64,000 bases of DNA, taken from contig MSJI02000136.1 of assembly GCA_001931905.2 (NCBI GenBank), forward strand, positions 1 through 64,000, read 5' to 3'. The notes beneath the pieces are model-generated. The model did not search any database. It was not told where the DNA came from and saw only the letters and a list, made by a program, of their open reading frames with translations. A program made the translations under genes and the position numbers. The DNA is from Cladosporium sp. IMV 00045. Lineage: Eukaryota; Ascomycota; Dothideomycetes; Cladosporiales; Cladosporiaceae. Below, one piece after another: positions 33,250 to 44,130 of this stretch (positions are counted from its first letter, which is position 1; each line of letters opens with the position of its first letter).

Positions 33250-35690
33250 AACGGCGAAAAAGGAACCACATCCTAGATTATCTATAGGCTATACTTAAAG
33301 GACTACGCCGGCTTGCCGCTTTCGGAACCGCTAATTCGTGTTCGTACCTATACTCGAGGGCGAGCGCAAAAGACCGCTAGCCTACCGGACATTTGCGAGT
33401 ATAGTAAAGCGCCTTCGTAGTAGTATCACTAAAAAAGCACTTACTTTTTCTACTATACTTGCGCCGATAACATACCTTCGACTACTAGATCTACGATATC
33501 GCAAAAGCGACTATAGTAGCGGTATAGTACTTAGGTAAGAGCGGTAAGCTCCTTCTACGTACGGGTAGTAAAAGAATTAGGGCAGATAGACGACTTTATC
33601 GAGTATCGGAATTTCAAGAACTCCTTAAGCTTTTTAGTTTAATCTCGACTTAATTATAAAGCAATATAATCGAAGGTATCTACGAGGCTTTCTAGGGATC
33701 CTTTACTACTCCGGAGTACCTCTTCGATAAATTAAGGTACTAGGTATCTTAGTAAAGTATTAAAACGACTATACGTATCTACGTAACGTTAAGTATATTA
33801 ATCTCGGCCGGAATGTGTTACACGGGTACTATAATCTTTTAGATAGCACTTATATATACCGAGCTACTATTCTAATATATACTAACTACGAGCTCGAGTG
33901 AATTTAAAGTACTAGAGCGAAAAGATATTATAGCTAGAAGAGGTTAAGAGAGTTATAGTAAAGCTATTTCAAGACTCCTTTATAGGATAGCCTAGTATAT
34001 TTAGCATATCTAGAAAAAGAGATAAACGGCTTCGAGAGGTTTAATAAATTAAAACGTCGGTAATTAGTTAGGGCTAACGAGCTCGATAATTACTTAAATA
34101 TACTTACCGAGGATATCGTAGAACTACTATAAGGTAGCGTTTCAATCGTTACCCTTACTATTTATCGTTCTAGATAGTATTTAATATACTCTCTACGCTA
34201 GTTATGTCTTTAGGATGCGAGACTACGTCCTCTAAGGCCGATTACGTACTAAACTTAGTAGACTACTTACTAAAGGAGGTTATACGAAAGCTAGTTAACG
34301 TTTAAGGGCGCGGAGTCCGGCTAAACTTATTAATATAGTTACTCCCTCGTATCTATTAAGATAATTAATTAGATTTAAAGGTTAGATCTCTACGAAGGAG
34401 TATATTTCTTCGAGATATTAGCTTATACTATTAAGAAACTTAATCGATTCACTATATACCTACGTGACTTAATAAGCTAGGCCTTTTTACTACTTTAAGT
34501 TAAGCTAGTTATTATAATTACTTAAATCATTCCGCTCCCTACTAGCTTATCTACCTACTTACTAGCTACTATAGATAAGTATTGTCTTTACTACTAAAGA
34601 TCGATATATTTATTAATACTTTAGTAATATTTACTAATTGCGGTTCGGTTCGCTTAGTCTTAAATAATCCGATAATTATAAGTTAATTTACGTCCTCCTT
34701 ATAATCGAGCTCTACTTCTTTTCTAGTAATAAAACGAATTAGTCGCGTAGGGCTCGAAATATAGTAACGTAAAGAAGTTATAGATAATCCGGAGATACGT
34801 AATTATCTACTAGAACTATATTAAAGTTAGTAAGGCTTAATAGTAGGTCGTAAGGGGCGTATAAAGTTTATTAAGTAATCCTAACTACCGCCCGCTTAGA
34901 TCCCTCTCCCGATAGTATTTACCGTTATAAAGGGGTTTAATATAGTAGAGTAGATCGAGTACGCTATATAACGACTTTAAAATATATAAGCGAGTATTAT
35001 TTAACGCGTCCGAAGGCTCTTTAAGCTAGCTTATACGATAATAGATTCCTTTCCTCGCCTATAGATCTCGTAGCCTTACCTATAGACGCGAGAAGCTTAG
35101 TCGAGGGGGTTTAAGACTACTATCGCCTAGTAGGGGATAACCCTAGCTAAAAGCGAAAGGGTATTAGCTCTAGAGATTCCTACCTAGAACTTATATATAT
35201 CTTCTAGCTTAAGGGAGGTTATAAACGAACCGAAGACGGACGGTACTTATTCCGCTATTACCTAAAATATCTTCTAGCGGCCTACCGATACTACTATACT
35301 ATCCGTTTCTATATATATAGCTAAAGGCTTTTTCTTAGCCTAGAGATAAGATTTTATAACCCTTATAGAATAAGTAGCCGGACTAGCTTAGGTTATAGTT
35401 GCTTCTAGTAGTAAAAGAGAGGATAGAGGCGTATAAGGTAAAAAAAGAAAAAAAAAAAAACTAAACTAAACTAAACTAAACTAAACTTACCCTAGTATAT
35501 TTCGTATTAATAAAGCAGAACGTAGGACGATCTATACGGCTAACTAGGAAGAACGGAAAAGTGTGTTATATAAGCCTTGCGAGCTCCTTATATCTTTAAT
35601 AATATCGAGGCGTAAGGTAAGAGGGGTTATTTATTACTAAGCTTCTCTATAGAATAAGAAACGATTTAGAAAGTATAGAAATCTATAAAG
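33250..35690. mobile_element. RIP-degraded repeat, probably a dead transposon remnant
   Basis: About 2.4 kb with no coding frame above roughly 66 codons. TA steps (CTA, TAG, TAT) are in great excess, CA and TG are nearly absent and CG is retained. From 34218 to 34449 there is no CA or TG dinucleotide on the given strand, which covers both strands because CA and TG are complementary. This is the classic mark of repeat-induced point mutation, which converts CA to TA in duplicated DNA in Pezizomycotina. The class of the original element cannot be read from the mutated sequence; an A-rich tail with a pentanucleotide repeat near 35460 hints at a non-LTR element. Confidence 0.75.
35440..35485 (+). 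repeat. A-rich tract followed by (CTAAA)5
   Basis: A tract of 20 A interrupted by one G (35440-35460) is followed by exactly five CTAAA units (35461-35485), inside the RIP-affected block. A-rich ends followed by short tandem repeats resemble the 3' ends of non-LTR retrotransposons; this is suggestive only. Confidence 0.6.
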
Positions 35691-36230
35691 TTGATTATTC
35701 TGATTTGGATTCTCATAACTAGAGCTATTTATGCGTTCTCGGGACAATTTCTATTAAGGGCTTACACGTTGTTTGCTTGGCTATCGGTTAGAGATGTAGC
35801 GAGCTCCAAACAATATCCCGCCAATGGAATGTCATGCAAGAAGTCTCATAGGATTCAAGGCCATTCCAAAACCTTGAAGTACCAAGTGATAGCGAGTGTG
35901 ACCTCAACTCAGTGTATACCAGATCGGCAAACGAATTGCAGTCAGATTGCCTGCGATGATTGGAAGAAGCATCGAAACTCATATTGCTGCTCGTCGCCAG
36001 GCGCGGCGTACCTCACTGCGGAAGAAGACGAACGGATCCGCAATATCGGACAGTTGATCTTGCTTTGACAGCATAGCAGTTATCTATCTTGTGCGTTCCA
36101 AAAACAGCCGAGGGACGGAGTAAAATATGCCGTGGTCAATTATATTACAGCTTAGTGTAACGCCCATGCAATAGTTAATACAAGCCTCAAGGCTGTTAAG
36201 ATTCCGTTGAATCTTTTCGGATCGACCACA
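35691..36230. other. Intergenic upstream of the Gfo/Idh/MocA gene
   Basis: 540 bp in which CA and TG reappear, marking the right edge of the RIP-affected block. A 125-codon frame here starts at TTG and has no domain. It probably holds the promoter of the downstream gene. Confidence 0.35.
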
Positions 36231-37643
36231 ATGTCTTCCTCCATACTTCAAAGTGGTGACCGCCGGCGATATGCGCTCGTCGGTACAGGCGGCCGCTCCA
36301 TTTTTTTCTATACAGCTCTGGCCCGAGATTTCAGGAACACGTCACAGCTTGTTGCGTTCGTGGACACCAACGCAACACGCATGGCATATGCCAATCAAAA
36401 GCTACAAGCGCTCGGAGTCGCCGCAGTGCCAACCTATCATGCGCAGGACTTCGATCTCATGGTACGAGAAACTCGGCCTGACGAGGTCATAGTAACAACA
36501 ATTGATAGGACGCATCACACTTATGTAAGATTCCAGAAGAGGCTCTGACAGAATCGCTGACAAAGTCCGATCGATGGCATTCTTACTGATAAGGGGTTTT
36601 AGATCGTGCGGGCTTTAGAATTGGGCTGCAACGTTATCACAGAGAAGCCTATGACTATCGATGTACCTCGTTGTCTCCAGATCTTTGACGCTGTTGACCG
36701 GACCACGAACAGTGTCCGCGTTACCTTCAATTACCGCTACGCGCCACATAACACCAAGGTCGCTGAGATGCTTCAATCCAATGCCATTGGCAAGGTCACA
36801 AGTATTCATTTTGAGTGGCTGCTGAATACGGTACATGGAGCTGATTACTTCCGGCGCTGGCACCGGGATAAGCGCAACAGCGGCGGTTTGCTGGTCCACA
36901 AGAGCACCCATCACTTTGACCTTATCAACTTCTGGCTTCAGTCGCAACCAGTCACAGTCTACGCTCAAGGAGGTCTCAATTTCTACGGTCGAGAAAATGC
37001 AGAAGCCCGTGGCGTGAGAGAGTTCTACTCTCGCGCGCACGGGAGCGAGACAGCGAAAACGGACCCTTTCGCGCTCCATCTGAGCAACAATGATCAACTT
37101 CGGTCCATGTATCTTGACGCAGAGCACGAGGATGCCTATTACCGAGACCAGAGCGTATTCGGCGATGGTATTAGCATCGAGGATACCCTCAGCCTTGTCG
37201 TAGGGTATAAGAGCGGTGCGTGCATGAGCTATTCGCTGACTGCCTACGCTCCTTGGGAGGGGTTCTGTGTCAATTTCAACGGCACGGGTGGTCGTTTAGA
37301 GCTCAAGGTGGTTGAGAACAGCTATGTCAATTCCGGAGGAGACCAAGCTGAAGAAGGATCGGCTGATCACATAACACTGACGCATCATCCGCTCTTTGGG
37401 AAACCTCAGCGGATAGACGTCCCTCATGGGGCTGGCGGCCATGGAGGGGGAGACAACGTACTTCTGCAGGATATTTTCGGGGAGCCGGTAACGGACGAGC
37501 TCACGCGCGCCGCCAGTCATGTCGATGGTGCTCTTTCTATTCTAACGGGGATCGCTGCGAACAGGTCTCTCGCCACAGGCCAGGTTGTACACGTAGACGA
37601 TGTCATGAAAATTCCGGAGAGGAAGCAAATGGTCTCTGAATAG
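36231..37643 (+). CDS. Gfo/Idh/MocA-family NAD(P)-dependent oxidoreductase
   Basis: Exons 36231-36524 and 36603-37643 with a 78-nt intron (GTAAGA...TAG) in phase 0 give 444 aa. The N-terminal Rossmann fold has the dinucleotide loop LVGTGGRS, an acidic strand end (VAFVDTN), and TEKPM holding the family's Glu-Lys-Pro signature (about residues 112-114). The C-terminal domain has GGLLVHKSTHHFDLINFWL, where the HxxxD-like pair of sugar dehydrogenases lies. Such enzymes oxidise or reduce sugars, inositols or sugar acids in the cytosol; the substrate is unknown. The start is ATG 36231 (context CACAATGTC). Proximity to the transporter at 30759-32493 across dead repeat DNA allows, but does not prove, a shared catabolic role. 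Confidence 0.9.
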
Positions 37644-38709
37644 ATAGCCTCTTCGTACGTCTATGAGCTGGATATCATTGGGCACGATGACAATGCAGGC
37701 ACCTAAGATTGGCCAGCTATAGCTCGAGGTCATGCAACATACCGTAGTAGAGCTGAGAAAACTGTCATCAGTCATCTGTGTCTAAACATCTTGTCTAATA
37801 ATGACACACCCCCACTGCTTCCGTAGGACGAGTCCGATGTAGTGCCAAGTGAAGAGGACGGAGCATTGTGTCCTAAACCCCTCGACATTGCTGTCTCCCA
37901 GGTTGGCCTGGTCCATGTACCTGAAGATGCGCGAAGTCCTTACATAGCATCGAAGTTCGGAGAAGCCAAGAAAATGCCACTGCGTCTTCGGTCTTCCCCC
38001 TTGAAGATGACAGCATCGTCCTCCGTCTCCTTTCGATCACTATCTCATGAGCCGTTGTTTGTTGTTCTTTCGGTTGCATTGCTATCGTGAACGGAGGATG
38101 ATTACTTTTCAAACGTCTATGGCTTCCAGCAGACCTCCGAGCACCTGGGACAAGTCAGGGCTCTTTCTGTCATTGTGCAAGACCACGTCTTCATCGACGT
38201 GCTTCCTACGGAGTGATGTTACCAGTTGAACACAAAACTTATGTATGTATGTAACTCAGCTCGTCTCTCACTCCAAGAAACATCTGTCAAAGGAGCGCGA
38301 GGTCAATCCGCATTCGCATGCATGCATTCCCCAAAAACGCAACCCTAACCCTCGACTCCCACCACACACAGACACAGACCATCACATCATATTCGGAGCC
38401 ATGTGGCAAGAAGGGACCAACGCCTCGGCTCCTTGCTCCGGCAGCGAGATGTGGCGGCAAGCCCTTCGATGACGATAGAGACTCGAAGATCGCGAAAGAG
38501 AGCACAGCCCTGGGAGAGCGGCCATTGCATTTGTAAGACAAGTCAAATGTAGGATCTATACTCAAATCATCATCAGCTACATATTCTCTATATATCCCAA
38601 CAACACCGACACCAAAAAACTTATTTCCCCATCGCCCAACCTGCGCCCAATCACCCCACTTCGCCTCGTCGTCTAGCTTGCGCTCACGCTTCTCACCAGC
38701 GCCGCGGTA
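37644..38709. other. Intergenic upstream of msrA
   Basis: 1.07 kb between two plus-strand genes. A CTATATAT stretch lies about 120 bp before the msrA ATG and could serve as a TATA-like element. Short ORFs are unconvincing. Confidence 0.35.
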
Positions 38710-39412
38710 ATGACCTCGATCTTCCAAAAGTTGACCAGACCCTTCACATCCTCCACCCTGCGCTTCGCACCCGAGCAACCCCTCGCCAGAATGGACGTCC
38801 CCGAAGGCGCGCAGAAGTGCACAGTCGCCGCCGGCTGCTTCTGGGGCGTCGAGCACATGTACCGCAAAGATTTCGGCAACAAGGGCCTGCTGGACGCCCG
38901 CGTCGGCTACATCGGCGGCGACACCAAGAGCCCTAGCTACCGCTCTGTGTGCTCTGGAACTACCGGCCGTGAGTGTCTTGATTCATCTCCTCTGAATGCG
39001 CGCGCATGTGTGCGCGCGACAGCCTGCGCAAAACGCTGACCTGCCAATTCCTCCCGCCGCAGACGCCGAAGCGCTCCAAGTCGTCTACGACCCAGCGCAA
39101 GTCTCCTACCGCAGCCTGATCGAGTACTTCTACCGCATGCACGACCCGACGACGGCCAACAGCCAGGGGCCCGACGTGGGCTCGCAGTACCGCAGCGGCA
39201 TCTTCTACCACGACGCGGAGCAGAAGGCGATCGCCGAAGACGTGACCAAGAAAGCCAACGAGCAGTGGTACAGCGGCAAGATCGTCACGCAGGTCCTCGA
39301 GGCCGGCCAGTGGTGGGACGCCGAGGACTACCACCAGAAGTACCTGCACCATAACCCCAGCGGCTATGAGTGCCCGAGTCACTTTTTGAGGAAGTTTGCG
39401 CCTCTTCAGTAG
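38710..39412 (+). CDS. MXR1: Peptide methionine (S)-S-oxide reductase A
   Basis: Exons 38710-38968 and 39063-39412 with a 94-nt intron give 202 aa. The catalytic motif AAGCFWG places the nucleophile at Cys43, followed by GVEHMYRKDF, DARVGYIGGD and, across the splice, TTGHAEALQVVYD. Downstream come QGPDVGSQYRSGIFYHD and a C-terminal GYECPSH whose Cys is placed for resolving. MsrA reduces methionine-S-sulfoxide with thioredoxin, in cytosol and/or mitochondria. The first 27 residues (MTSIFQKLTRPFTSSTLRFA...) are basic and Ser/Thr-rich, so they could be a mitochondrial presequence; Met28 would then start a cytosolic form. That dual localisation is inference. Confidence 0.95.
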
Positions 39413-39746
39413 TGGGGAATGGAAGGGAATTTTCTTGGGATATCTTAGGAATTTTGGGTTATGACAATGAAAAAGATTGCAACGAAATACTGTTTTGGAT
39501 TTTGTGGCTTTGTGAATGAGGGATTATGACATCTTTCAACCGCCTCGTTTGATGTGTAAAACGCATGTCGTACACGGGCATTTGAGATGCCTGTGTCTAA
39601 CGACCGCGCGCATGATAACATTTGAGGCTCAAGCACGCAACCAAGCGTGGCATTCAAACGAATCGGATGAACTACATCAAGTCGGAACACTAAGACTACG
39701 AACATAACAATATCCATCAGGCCGTCATCACCACTTCCTTTTCCCA
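39413..39746. other. Convergent 3' region
   Basis: 334 bp between the convergent 3' ends of msrA and the fusion oxidoreductase gene. AT-rich start (39420-39510). No gene. Confidence 0.4.
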
Positions 39747-42603
39747 CTACCTAATCGGCAGAGCCGCAGACTTCTTCTCCCTATACACATCACCCGTCAA
39801 ACTAATCTCATACGCCTCATCCCTGCCCCTCCCCTGCCTCTCCAACTCCCTCACAAGCGGCAGCACCTCCTTACCAAAAGCCTCAATCTCCTCATCATAA
39901 TGCAGAAAAGCCGTCAGAATAATCTCCGCGCCCAAACTCTTCAGCAGCAGTATGCGATCGGCGATCTGCTCCTTGGTGCCGATGAGCTTCGTCTTGAACC
40001 CGTCGTTGTACTGCACGAGGTCCTCGAACTTGCTGTCCGCCCACATGCCGGACTTGTTGGCCGTCGACGCGCCCGCGTTCTGCACTTGCTGCCGGAAGCC
40101 CTCGACCGCCTCGGCGTCGGCTTTGCCTTGGATTTCTTGCAGGACGCGGATCGCTTCTTCCTCCGTCTCGCGGCAGATCACGAAGCCGTTCAGGGCGAAT
40201 TTCACCTGTCCCGCGCGCCCTTGCTCGGCGGCGCGGCGGCGCACGTCGGCGATTTGGGTTTGGAAGCCTTCGAGTGTGTTGCCGTTCATGCTTGGGGGGT
40301 GTTAGTGGCGAGCTTGAATGAGGGGGGAATGAAGGAGAGGGTGGCTTACAAGTAGTAGTCAGATACCGCTGCGCCGTTGGCGCGAGCGTCGTCGCTGTTG
40401 CCGCCCTGGAAGATCTCGGGGTGGGGTCTGTTGGGCAGGACGAGGGGCTTGGGTTGCAAGGGGTAGTCGTTGAACTGGTAAAAGTCGCCCTTGAAAGTGA
40501 ACTTGTCTTGCGTCCAGATGCCCTTGAGGCATTGGATGAACTCGCGGCTGCGGCGGTAGCGCTCGGAGTGGTCGAGCCACCATTGGCCGATTGCAGTGAA
40601 CTGATGTCAAGGTTAGCACATTTGCCTTCATGAAGAACCGGGTGAGGTGTTTATCAAAATCAGGTGAATGCACTTACCTCCGCTTTGAACCAGCCAGAAA
40701 CGACATTGACAGCAACGCGACCTTCGGAGAAGTGATCGATAGAAGCGATCTGCTTGGCCGCAACCGCCGGGTTCCAAGGGCCCGGGAGCAGTGCAGCGAT
40801 GAGCTTCAGTCTTTCGGTCTTGGCCAGGAGAGCCTGAGAAAGGGTGACAGGTTCGTGCTGGTTCGCCGCTCCGTACCCAGCCATGAATCGGATCTGCGAC
40901 AGGGCATATTCGAATCCAACCTGCTCGGCGGTGCGAGCATATCGAACGTTGGATTTGAGATCCCAGCCAGTGCGCTGGGGAATTTTGCTGACGACGAGTC
41001 CACCAGAAACATTTGGAACCCAGTAAGCGAATTTCACTCTGTCTGGATCGGCGTTGATCTTGTCGTGGTAGCTCAGATCGGCTTCGACTTGGTGGTAGCT
41101 GGAGATTCCGTTCAAAGGTGATTGAGGTGCAGACGTTGGTGTACCGGTGCCGCTGTTGCTGCGGCTCCGTTCTCCAACGGAGACTACAATCCTCTTGCTC
41201 CTTACCGTTCCAGAGCGCAGGCGGTCCAATGCATCGTTGATCCCAGCCAAACCGCCTTCCGCGACTTCGACTTCAGGCAACTTCAGCGCTTTAGCAACGA
41301 GTAGCTTCTCCAACCAGTCCACGACTGCGTTGCCATAGACCGACGACTCGTGGAACAGCTTGATCGGGACCTTGTGAATAACGACACCTTGCGCGGCCTC
41401 TTTGGGCGTACCAGCTAGTCCCAAGAGATGCGATTGTGGCCCGGACGACGACTTCTGGAGTGCTTCTTGAAGCGCAGATGCAGTCTCTACGCTGACAACA
41501 TCGACTCCAAATCGAAGCTGGCCGCCAGTGACTGACTTCAGCACCTCAATGGCTCGCTGGGGGTCTTGCCTGTCGACCTGGAAGTCGGCGCCAATGTCTA
41601 TCAAGCGTTGGCTCGAGTTGGCCAGATCTGCGACAGCGACGACTTTCAAGCCGGCAGCTTTGGCCAGCTGCACGGCAACCTGACCAGTGGTGGTGCTTGC
41701 GCCCCAGATTGCGATCCACTCTCCTGGTTTGGGCCTCTCTTCCTGGGAGATGCTGCTGTAGATCTCTCCCCTGATGTCGTCAGGGACGTGTAGTGGACTC
41801 AAGCTACGCGCGATGCGAAGGAAGTCAGGTCCGGGAGGCCCGGTGCTGGGATTGGTGAAATCAAGACCGAAGCTGACACCCAGAGCAATCTGGGCGGCGA
41901 CAAAAGCCACACCTAAGGCAGCTCCTTCCTTGACCTGCACGCCCTGCGGAATCCGAGCGACGTTGCTCTCGGTGGTGACGATGTACTCTTGGTAGGCGGC
42001 CTTGCGCACGTCTCGGTAGTCTGTCGAAGGGCCGAAGACTACATCGCCTTGTTTGATGCGGCTGTCTTTGCGGGGTGCTTTGACGACAATGCCAGCGAAG
42101 TCCCGCCCGTTCACCCATGGGTAGCTGGGCTGACCGAAACCGTAGTCTGGTCCCTTCCAGTCGACTGGGTTCAGACCAATGGCGAGGGTTTGAACCAGAA
42201 TCTCGTCGTCGCGTCGAAGTTCTGGGATGTCTTTGGCTCGCTCGAGAGTGTACTTCTGGCGAGGGCCATGGAGGAGAAGGAGGTCTTGTTGTGGCTCGTC
42301 AAGACGCAGAAATTCGTCTTCATTGCTGGTGCCATTGGTTTTGCCGTTCAGTAGACCATTCAATGATGGTTTGGCATTGCCATTAACGCCGATGGTTTCA
42401 TGTGATTGTTGTTTTGAGCCTAGGTTGCTGAAGGGTACCGAAGATTGGACTTTGGTCTCATCTTTCGCACCATCCTGCTTGACAGAAAGAAACGTAGAGG
42501 GGTTGTCAACAGAAGGCATATTTGACAGCAATTGAGGGAGATGGAAAATAAAATCATGTACAAACCACCTAGGGAAGAAGCTGTTTTTGGGAACGACAGG
42601 CAT
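39747..42603 (-). CDS. Fusion: medium-chain reductase (MDR) + SfnG-like FMNH2-dependent monooxygenase
   Basis: Exons 42603-40678, 40600-40350 and 40290-39747 join in phase and give 906 aa. Residues about 85-480 are an MDR/quinone-oxidoreductase-like domain: GLNPVDWKGP, PWVNGRDFAG, the NAD(P)-site region WIAIWGASTTTGQVAVQLAK, and DALDRLRSGTVRSKRIVV. The GHE zinc motif of alcohol dehydrogenases is replaced by GRDFAG, so it is probably zinc-free. A Ser/Gly linker leads to a luciferase-like monooxygenase (about 530-900) with KFAYWVPNVSGGLVVSKIPQ, VNVVSGWFKAEFTAIG, ERYRRSREFI, FKGDFYQFNDYP and the IFQGGNSDDAR site, closest to SfnG dimethylsulfone monooxygenase. No Met lies between the domains near the junction, so a separate start for the second is unlikely. 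ATG 42519 is an alternative start. The joint reaction is unknown. Confidence 0.85.
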
Positions 42604-42686
42604 TGTCACTGTCTAGCGCCGGGTACCTACCTTCGAGACCTGCGAGTATGATGAATATCGCGCTACAATCACAACATCAACGTTAA

Positions 42687-43010
42687 TCACCCCCGGTAGA
42701 GCAATGAGGTTCGGTGAGGCATGGACGATCGCTCGTCTTTGTATGGCGTGCGTCCGTCGTCGGGGAAGGGGACGTGAATTCGTTCGATGGCGTGCTCTCT
42801 GCCCCACTCGTCGACATCAGCAACCAGCTTGGCGTGATTTGGAATGTCGACATCATTGTATGTTGCTGTCTTGTCTGCTGGATGTCGTTCACAACAAACA
42901 AAGACATTCGTGATCCGTCGTCCAAAGTTTGTTTTCTCCTCGTCGCCGAAATAAGACTTGAGGTCAGAGAGGGCGAGTAATATGCGAAGTTGCGATTTTC
43001 GCCATCGCAA
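42687..43010 (-). pseudogene. Coding-like fragment, unassigned
   Basis: A minus-strand frame lacking an ATG at its beginning reads through DEEKTNFGRRITNVFVCC, NHAKLVADVDEWGREHAIER and IHVPFPDDGRTPYKDERSSM to a stop. Codon use and amino-acid composition look genuine. The frame immediately upstream shifts to one reading GHSGCGDKKTCDGENRNFAY, as if an exon junction or frameshift intervenes. It could be a terminal exon of a short gene or a decayed remnant. No family is recognised. Confidence 0.3.
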
Positions 43011-43578
43011 GTCTTCTTATCGCCGCATCCAGAATGACCTTGAAAGTGCTCATTCGCCGTGTAAATTCCGCGTGATAGGAGTGCAAATCCTGCATTCACC
43101 AATGTGTTGACTCTGATGGGAGTCGATGTCCAGCAGGTAAGACTCATGACGCTCGGGGATGTAGTAGACAGGTAATTTCTCAATACCTGCTCCTGAGATC
43201 GCATCATCACGCACTCCTGGAGGCTCCTTGCAAGGAAATGCTGCAGAGACGAACGAGAGCGATTTTGACGCCTACTGGCCATATGCAATCCTCAGATCTA
43301 TGCAATAATGGTCAGTTTCTTGAATTGTAGCCTGATGCGCGGCCAGGTCGAAGTCGGTCCATGTTTAGGAAAGAAGCACAATTCTAAGCTCGGATGTCCA
43401 TCAACCGGGATGATTAATGAGAAAGCCAAGCATGGTGAGTAGAGCAACAGAGGCCTCCTTTGATGCTTCGGTGACAGGTCTTCAGTCCGGGCATGGTGTT
43501 TGCAAAGTCGAGATGCAAATCCCCCAAAGTCCAGCAGTGACCAAAAGAGGCAACCCGAATTTCAACTCCCGATGGGCT

Positions 43579-44130
43579 TCACTCTCCACCACGTGGTCCC
43601 GAAAAGTGGATATCCATCTCCATGAGAATCGTCTTTCCTCCAACTTCATCAATAGCGCACATGAATCTAGACCGTATGTTACCTCTTTCCCATGCCGTTC
43701 TGTATGAGACCATTTTCCCAACGAACAAGGGAGAACAGCGCAGCATGATGCCGTGGCGTTCCACAAGCTCACAGGCGGCTCGGGCGGTTGCCGACTGTAC
43801 CTCCTCAAGCACTCGGAGTGGCTTTCCTGTCGCCGAAGCCACTCAGCTGCCAAACTTTAGTCTAGAAAGACTTCGATTCAGGAGGCAGGTATTCGCCGCC
43901 CACGGCATCTGGTCACATGTCGAAGCGGCAGAGTCATCACAACTGTGTCGCGGTCGAAGATGCCGGTGGTCGCCTCAAGTGGGACTGTCCCCATGGGGCG
44001 TCCAATACCCTTTCACTGCCGTCGGAGAACTCCACCCTCATATCCAAAGGCATGCCTGGTGGAGTGGGAAAGGATCCTGCACTAACCACACAAAGTCCAA
44101 TCCCCGTCAGATCGCAGGCGAAACGCGGCA
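43579..44130 (-). pseudogene. Coding-like fragments in shifting frames, unassigned
   Basis: The minus strand reads PLDMRVEFSDGSERVLDAPW in one frame (about 44070-43990), MGTVPLEATTGIFDRDTVVM in a second (about 44000-43930), and GKPLRVLEEVQSATARAACE, then MLRCSPLFVGKMVSYRTAWE and a stop at 43579 in a third. Stops near the junctions and the lack of phase-compatible GT...AG pairs prevented a splice model. A broken gene is the simplest reading; a multi-exon gene with non-obvious introns is the alternative. I do not know the family. Confidence 0.3.

Noticed and set aside
33338..33538. 66-codon frame inside the RIP block
   Set aside because: Survives by chance in mutated repeat DNA; no recognisable transposon domain.
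35691..36068. 125-codon plus-strand frame at the edge of the RIP block
   Set aside because: Starts at TTG, mixes RIP-edge sequence with intergenic DNA and has no family signature.
38341..38352. Two CCCTAA telomere-like units
   Set aside because: Only two units, not at a chromosome end, and surrounded by unrelated C/A-rich sequence upstream of msrA; chance is sufficient.
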